DNA of 9,160 nt from positions 1 through 9,160 of the forward strand of contig JAICXV010000048.1 in assembly GCA_025934545.1 (NCBI GenBank), in the 5' to 3' direction. The notes beneath the pieces were generated by a model, which made no database searches, was not told the DNA's origin, and saw nothing but the letters and a program-made list of their open reading frames with translations. Positions 6,121 through 9,160 of the stretch are shown one piece after another. Positions within the stretch are counted from its first letter, which is position 1. Each line of letters opens with the position of its first letter. Both the position numbers and the translations under genes were made by a program. The stretch comes from Verrucomicrobiia bacterium. Its GTDB lineage: Bacteria; Verrucomicrobiota; Verrucomicrobiia; Limisphaerales; Palsa-1400.

Positions 6121-7566
6121 TCACTTCGTCTGCGCGTTAACACGTTTGCGCTTAGGCTGCTCTTTCGGGGCGTTGCCAAAATATTCGTATTTGTCGAATC
6201 GATCATCGTCATGGTCGAAACGTGGATCTTTGGTTTTGCGCATCCAATCGTCCAATTTCGCGCGCATCTGTTTGTGCGCGTCAGCGTATTCGGCGCGCTC
6301 GACCACGTTGGTCATTTCGTACGGATCATTTTTTAGATCGTAGAGCTCCTCGGCTGGACGTTTTGCAAATGCCAGGAAAAAGTACGGCTCGGCCTTGTGA
6401 TCGATGATCTCATGTTTGGTCGGGCCGTCGTCGCAATCGCCGTAAGGACCAACGGCGACGTACTTTTCCGGATCGCCGCCAGGCCAGCGATGTGGGCGCA
6501 GGTTGCGGATGTAGAGGTATGAGTCATTGCGAACGGCGCGCGACGGATAACTCAAATCGCCTTTGCGAACGTTGGCATGACGCTCGCGTTCGACGAACAC
6601 GGCGTCGCGACCGGGCTGGGATTTACCTTCGAGCAATGGAACCCAACTTTGACCGGTCATATTCGACGGAGGTTTGAGACCGGCGACGTCGAGAAAGGTC
6701 GGTGCGATATCAGTAAGATTCACGAACGCGTCGATGACCATGCCGGGTTTCACTTTGCCCGGCCAACGAACCGCAAGCGGTTGGCGTGTGCCGGCATCGT
6801 AAAGATTCGCTTTAGCGCGAGGGAACGGCCAGCCGTTATCGCCGCTCGCCACGACAATGGTGTTTTGCGCGAAACCGTATTTCTCGAGCAGTTCCAAATA
6901 TTTACCCATGTCGCGATCGAAACGCTCGGAAGCAGCGTAGTAATCGAGGATGTCGCTGCGCGTCGCCGGAGTGTCGGGCCAGAACGGCGGGACCTGGACG
7001 CCATCGGGTTTTAAGCCGGCTTCAACGCCCGACCCTTTTTTGTAAGCACGATGCGGATCGTGACTGCCGAACCAAAAACAGAACGGTTTACCTTTCGGGA
7101 CCGTTTTCAAAAACGCTTCGAAGTTGGCGAATCCCGGTCCGGCGGGATTGCGAGTCCAGCCGCCCGCTTGATAGTTGCCGGGTCCCCAACCCTTGCCCCA
7201 AAGACCAACGACGTATCCGGCGCGTTCCAACATGTCTGGATACGTTTCGAATTCTTTCGGCAGCATTCCCCACAGATTGGCGCCCTCGCGCAATTGATGC
7301 GGCGCACGGCCAGTGAGCATCGCCGCGCGCGACGGCGTGCAGCTCGGTGCCGCTGAAAAGGCGTGAGTGAACAACGCGCCTTCGCTCGCGAGCTTGTCGA
7401 AGTTCGGCGTACGAATGACTTTATCGCCGTAAACGCCGGCATGTGGATACGACCAATCGTCGGCGAGACAGTAAAGGATGTTCGGGCGATCGGCAGCCGT
7501 CGCGGCAAAAGTAAAGAGACCGAAAAACAAGAACAGCCATTTGCGGATCGATGCGGCGAGGTGCAT
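6121..7566 (-). CDS. Secreted type I sulfatase, sulfamidase-like
   Basis: A 481-residue arylsulfatase-superfamily hydrolase that should remove sulfate from a sulfated substrate, probably a glycan, in the periplasm or outside the cell. Residues 1-25 form a Sec signal peptide. Metal-ligand Asp36-Asp37 lie in LADDW. The formylglycine signature is Cys76-Thr-Pro-Ser-Arg80, with Cys76 the residue to be oxidised. Further active-site candidates are Lys125 (LWGKGW), His169/His172 (GSHDPHRAY) and Asp243-Asn244 (SGDNGWPFP). The blocks NGWPFPRAKANLYDAGT and SYPSRAV closely match the pattern of N-sulfoglucosamine sulfohydrolase (sulfamidase, SulfAtlas S1_8-like), from memory of that family, so N- or O-sulfated glucosamine glycans are candidate substrates. 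The C-terminus ends in a basic tail (PKRKRVNAQTK). The frame stays open to a TTG at 7677, but the ATG at 7566 starts directly on the signal peptide. No formylglycine-generating enzyme is encoded here. Confidence 0.94.
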   Translation of the reverse strand: MHLAASIRKWLFLFFGLFTFAATAADRPNILYCLADDWSYPHAGVYGDKVIRTPNFDKLASEGALFTHAFSAAPSCTPSRAAMLTGRAPHQLREGANLWGMLPKEFETYPDMLERAGYVVGLWGKGWGPGNYQAGGWTRNPAGPGFANFEAFLKTVPKGKPFCFWFGSHDPHRAYKKGSGVEAGLKPDGVQVPPFWPDTPATRSDILDYYAASERFDRDMGKYLELLEKYGFAQNTIVVASGDNGWPFPRAKANLYDAGTRQPLAVRWPGKVKPGMVIDAFVNLTDIAPTFLDVAGLKPPSNMTGQSWVPLLEGKSQPGRDAVFVERERHANVRKGDLSYPSRAVRNDSYLYIRNLRPHRWPGGDPEKYVAVGPYGDCDDGPTKHEIIDHKAEPYFFLAFAKRPAEELYDLKNDPYEMTNVVERAEYADAHKQMRAKLDDWMRKTKDPRFDHDDDRFDKYEYFGNAPKEQPKRKRVNAQTK

Positions 7567-7869
7567 GTCGTTTTGTTTACCGGAAAACGAACCCGTGCCG
7601 CCAGCAATTTCGCAAAAGTTCGAACAAGCTGCCATCCAACGCTTAACAGAAAGTCGCGGGCCGCGACCAGGGCACAAAAACCGGTGTTTTTTTTATGGGT
7701 AAACACGAGGTCGATGGCAACATGAAGTAGCTGTTCTGTCGATGAGGAAGTCGGCTTGTTTAGACGCCTCGCGCCCCATGCCTGTTTGAAAACTCCGCAG
7801 TCCAAGTAATTTACAAACTATTGAACACTTGTCAGCAAGGCGCAAACGCAGAAAGATTCCATAACGCTA
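7567..7869. other. Gene-free divergent gap between the sulfatase and nuclease genes
   Basis: This region separates two divergent genes and must hold both promoters. I find no RNA gene and no believable small ORF; reading frames crossing it are extensions or shadows of the neighbours. The only clear symmetric element is the GC-rich palindrome at 7653-7667. Nearby, AAAAAC at 7676-7681 mirrors GTTTTT at 7686-7691 across four bases, within an A-run and T-run. No -35/-10 pair with good matches and spacing was found on either strand. GC content appears to fall towards the right side of the gap. Confidence 0.6.
7653..7667. promoter_or_regulatory. GC-rich 15-base palindrome upstream of the sulfatase gene
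   Basis: GTCGCGG and CCGCGAC are exact reverse complements around a single central G. The site is 87 bases upstream of the sulfatase ATG and could be an operator for a dimeric regulator of that gene. It is not a plausible intrinsic terminator, because the nearest T-run begins about 20 bases further on. Confidence 0.3.
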
Positions 7870-8730
7870 ATGCCAAACCAAAGCTCATCAAAGGGCACCG
7901 CCTTGGAGAAGGCGGTGGCTCTCATCGAAGATACGATTCTTAGTAGAGACCCGAGACTAAGAGGTTCCAACTTCACGGTCGAATCGAACAAGGTATTCAC
8001 GATTCACGGCGTTAAACATGAAGTGGATGTTTTTGTGACCACCGCACCTAATACTCCGTATGAAGCGCGTTGGATTTTTGAATGTAAGAACTGGAAGGAA
8101 CCCGTAGGGAAAAACGAAATCATAGTTCTCGCCGAAAAGGTACACGCGATTGCGGCGGCGTCTGGATTCATCGTCGCAAAAAAACTCACCAAGGCTGCCC
8201 ATGCGCAACTGGAACTGGATAAACGACTCAGTTTCGTCTCGTGCACCGATGAGTTTGCCGACATCCTAAAAATCCAGGCTAAACATACCATTCGCGAAAT
8301 TACGAATGTACAAATTGCATTCAGGGCGCGCAGTGTTACTCCTGCGGACCCACCCCGTGATATTGACCTCAGGGACAAGTCCTGTGTTATGAATAATAGG
8401 ACCATGCTGTTTAAGGAGTTCGTTCTTGAACAGGCGCACCGCATGGTTTCTCAGGAATTATCACAAGATCCCGCGCTACTTCGCACAGAAGGAGGAATGG
8501 CCAAAACGTGTCAGGGAGGTATTCAATTCGGCCCAGGGGAATTTTTGATCGAGTCGATGGACATCGAACGTATGGAGCTTTGGGTGAGCTTCCACTTGTT
8601 TGTGCGACCGACCAAACTTGTCTCAAAATTTGAACTATCCGGACGCGGTCGAGCTTACACGTTTGAACCTGTGGATGAAATAATTCCCGGGTCCAAAGTC
8701 GAAATTACAGTCGTAACGGGGCTGGATTGA
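7870..8730 (+). CDS. Mrr-like restriction endonuclease, PD-(D/E)XK fold
   Basis: A 286-residue protein whose first half fits the Mrr_cat type of PD-(D/E)XK nuclease. An N-terminal helix carries Glu13 (TALEKAVALIEDTI). A beta strand ends in HEVDVFV with Asp53, and the next strand is WIFECKNW with Glu71-Cys-Lys73, the (D/E)XK motif. The block SGFIVAKKLTKAAHAQLE at 98-115, then SFVSC at 121-125, resembles the 'GxxVT...T..A...A' segment of Mrr enzymes. Residues about 140-286 form a second, predicted strand-rich domain that I do not recognise; it might recognise DNA or a partner. Mrr-family proteins usually cut modified or foreign DNA, so a defence role is plausible but not shown. There is no methyltransferase gene nearby, which would fit a type IV enzyme. 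It starts at ATG 7870 without a clear Shine-Dalgarno sequence, and local GC content is lower than in the genes to the left. Confidence 0.8.
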   Translation: MPNQSSSKGTALEKAVALIEDTILSRDPRLRGSNFTVESNKVFTIHGVKHEVDVFVTTAPNTPYEARWIFECKNWKEPVGKNEIIVLAEKVHAIAAASGFIVAKKLTKAAHAQLELDKRLSFVSCTDEFADILKIQAKHTIREITNVQIAFRARSVTPADPPRDIDLRDKSCVMNNRTMLFKEFVLEQAHRMVSQELSQDPALLRTEGGMAKTCQGGIQFGPGEFLIESMDIERMELWVSFHLFVRPTKLVSKFELSGRGRAYTFEPVDEIIPGSKVEITVVTGLD

Positions 8731-8782
8731 TTTGAACTGCCTCCGGTTAAGTTGACGTTGACATGGGCAATTTTTTAGGGAC

Positions 8783-8786
8783 AGGA
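8783..8786 (+). promoter_or_regulatory. Ribosome binding site favouring the start at 8793
   Basis: AGGA lies six bases before the ATG at 8793 and is preceded by AGGG at 8777-8780. This is one of very few good Shine-Dalgarno matches in the window. It is the main reason to prefer 8793 over the in-frame ATG at 8763, which has no such sequence. Confidence 0.5.
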
Positions 8787-8792
8787 TTTCAA

Positions 8793-9160
8793 ATGGGTGA
8801 TATCTCGCCAAAATGGTTCGCTGATGCGCTGCTCCAAGATTTAGCAGTTAAGCTTATCCTTGGGGTCTTGGTGCCGGGAGTCGCATATTGGGTGCTATGG
8901 GTATTCAACAAACACAAAGCTCTTTCAGCCGCCAAGCGAAAACATTTTTTTGTTGGCCTGACGGTGGCCGTCTTTTTGGTTTCTACTGTTATTTTCCAAT
9001 TCATTCGCCATTTCGAACAGCAGATTGCAGATATCCGTAACGTTAAAATGGAGATAAACTACGGTATAGAGCAGTTTAAGTTTGGCCAGCCGGTGCTTGT
9101 GAACGATGAAGTACAATTGAAAGCGAAACTCAATTCCATCATTGACCTGAGGGGTGTTAC
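8793..9160 (+). CDS. Two-helix membrane protein, partial (3' end outside the window)
   Basis: An open frame runs from ATG 8793 (or in-frame ATG 8763, ten residues longer) to the window edge without a stop, giving 122 complete codons. Counting from Met at 8793, a short amphipathic start (MGDISPKWFADALL) is followed by a first hydrophobic segment at about 18-39 (LAVKLILGVLVPGVAYWVLWVF). A basic loop comes next (NKHKALSAAKRKH), then a second hydrophobic segment at about 53-73. After that comes a mixed-charge, helix-prone stretch (HFEQQIADIRNVKMEINYG) and the start of a soluble domain. The basic loop suggests that the loop is cytoplasmic and both termini face the periplasm, but this is weak. It lies 62 bases after the nuclease stop codon on the same strand, so co-transcription is likely. 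I recognise no family; it could be a partner or effector of the nuclease or unrelated. Confidence 0.7.
   Translation, partial: MGDISPKWFADALLQDLAVKLILGVLVPGVAYWVLWVFNKHKALSAAKRKHFFVGLTVAVFLVSTVIFQFIRHFEQQIADIRNVKMEINYGIEQFKFGQPVLVNDEVQLKAKLNSIIDLRGV

Noticed and set aside
7567..7677. N-terminal extension of the sulfatase to a TTG at 7677
   Set aside because: It would place 37 polar residues ahead of a well-formed signal peptide. The ATG at 7566 starts directly before it.
7676..7694. A-run/T-run inverted repeat as a terminator
   Set aside because: The stem would be nearly all A-T pairs with a four-base loop, and no gene ends nearby on the plus strand.
8752..8786. TTGACG and TTGACA hexamers as a promoter for the partial membrane-protein gene
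   Set aside because: TTGACA at 8758-8763 is a perfect -35 match, but no -10-like sequence occurs 16-18 bases downstream (ACAGGA stands there).
1..9160. CRISPR arrays, tRNA or rRNA genes, insertion sequences and attachment sites
   Set aside because: No regularly spaced repeats, no cloverleaf-like segment in the gaps, no transposase or integrase motif and no flanking inverted or direct repeats were seen.

Overview
This 9.2 kb stretch is chromosomal DNA from a Gram-negative bacterium. It encodes a lipoprotein adaptor, an RND pump, a secreted sulfatase and several exported products, all of which need an inner membrane plus periplasm. Most genes have a moderately high GC content and almost no Shine-Dalgarno sequences. 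An exported sulfatase of the kind abundant in the PVC group, next to a tiny Val/Pro/Tyr-rich secreted protein, makes a member of Verrucomicrobiota (soil or freshwater type) my best guess. This is an inference, not a demonstration.

Layout. (1) 1-4225, minus strand: an RND efflux operon read right to left. The 1048-residue inner-membrane pump comes first, then the periplasmic lipoprotein adaptor, then what looks like the first four codons of a third gene running off the left edge. Both junctions are 4-base ATGA stop/start overlaps, so the genes are probably translationally coupled. (2) 4226-4404: a divergent intergenic region with a perfect 12-base palindrome, an inverted repeat and a direct repeat, all candidate regulator sites. 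(3) 4405-4785, plus strand: a 106-residue secreted Val/Pro-rich and Tyr/Gly/His-rich protein with its own intrinsic terminator. (4) 4824-6119, plus strand: a 12-TM MFS transporter starting 38 bases after that terminator. (5) 6121-7566, minus strand: a secreted type I sulfatase resembling the sulfamidase (N-sulfoglucosamine sulfohydrolase) branch, convergent with the MFS gene and only one base away. (6) 7567-7869: a gene-free gap with one GC-rich palindrome. (7) 7870-9160, plus strand: an Mrr-type PD-(D/E)XK nuclease followed by a two-helix membrane protein cut by the right edge. This right part is visibly less GC-rich than the rest and looks accessory.

How the genes relate. The pump, adaptor and presumed third gene form one export machine. 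The MFS carrier and sulfatase could both serve nutrient acquisition, but they are convergent, so no shared operon supports this. The nuclease plus membrane protein is the most accessory-looking part and could be a small defence cassette, although it continues outside the window and the pairing is inference.
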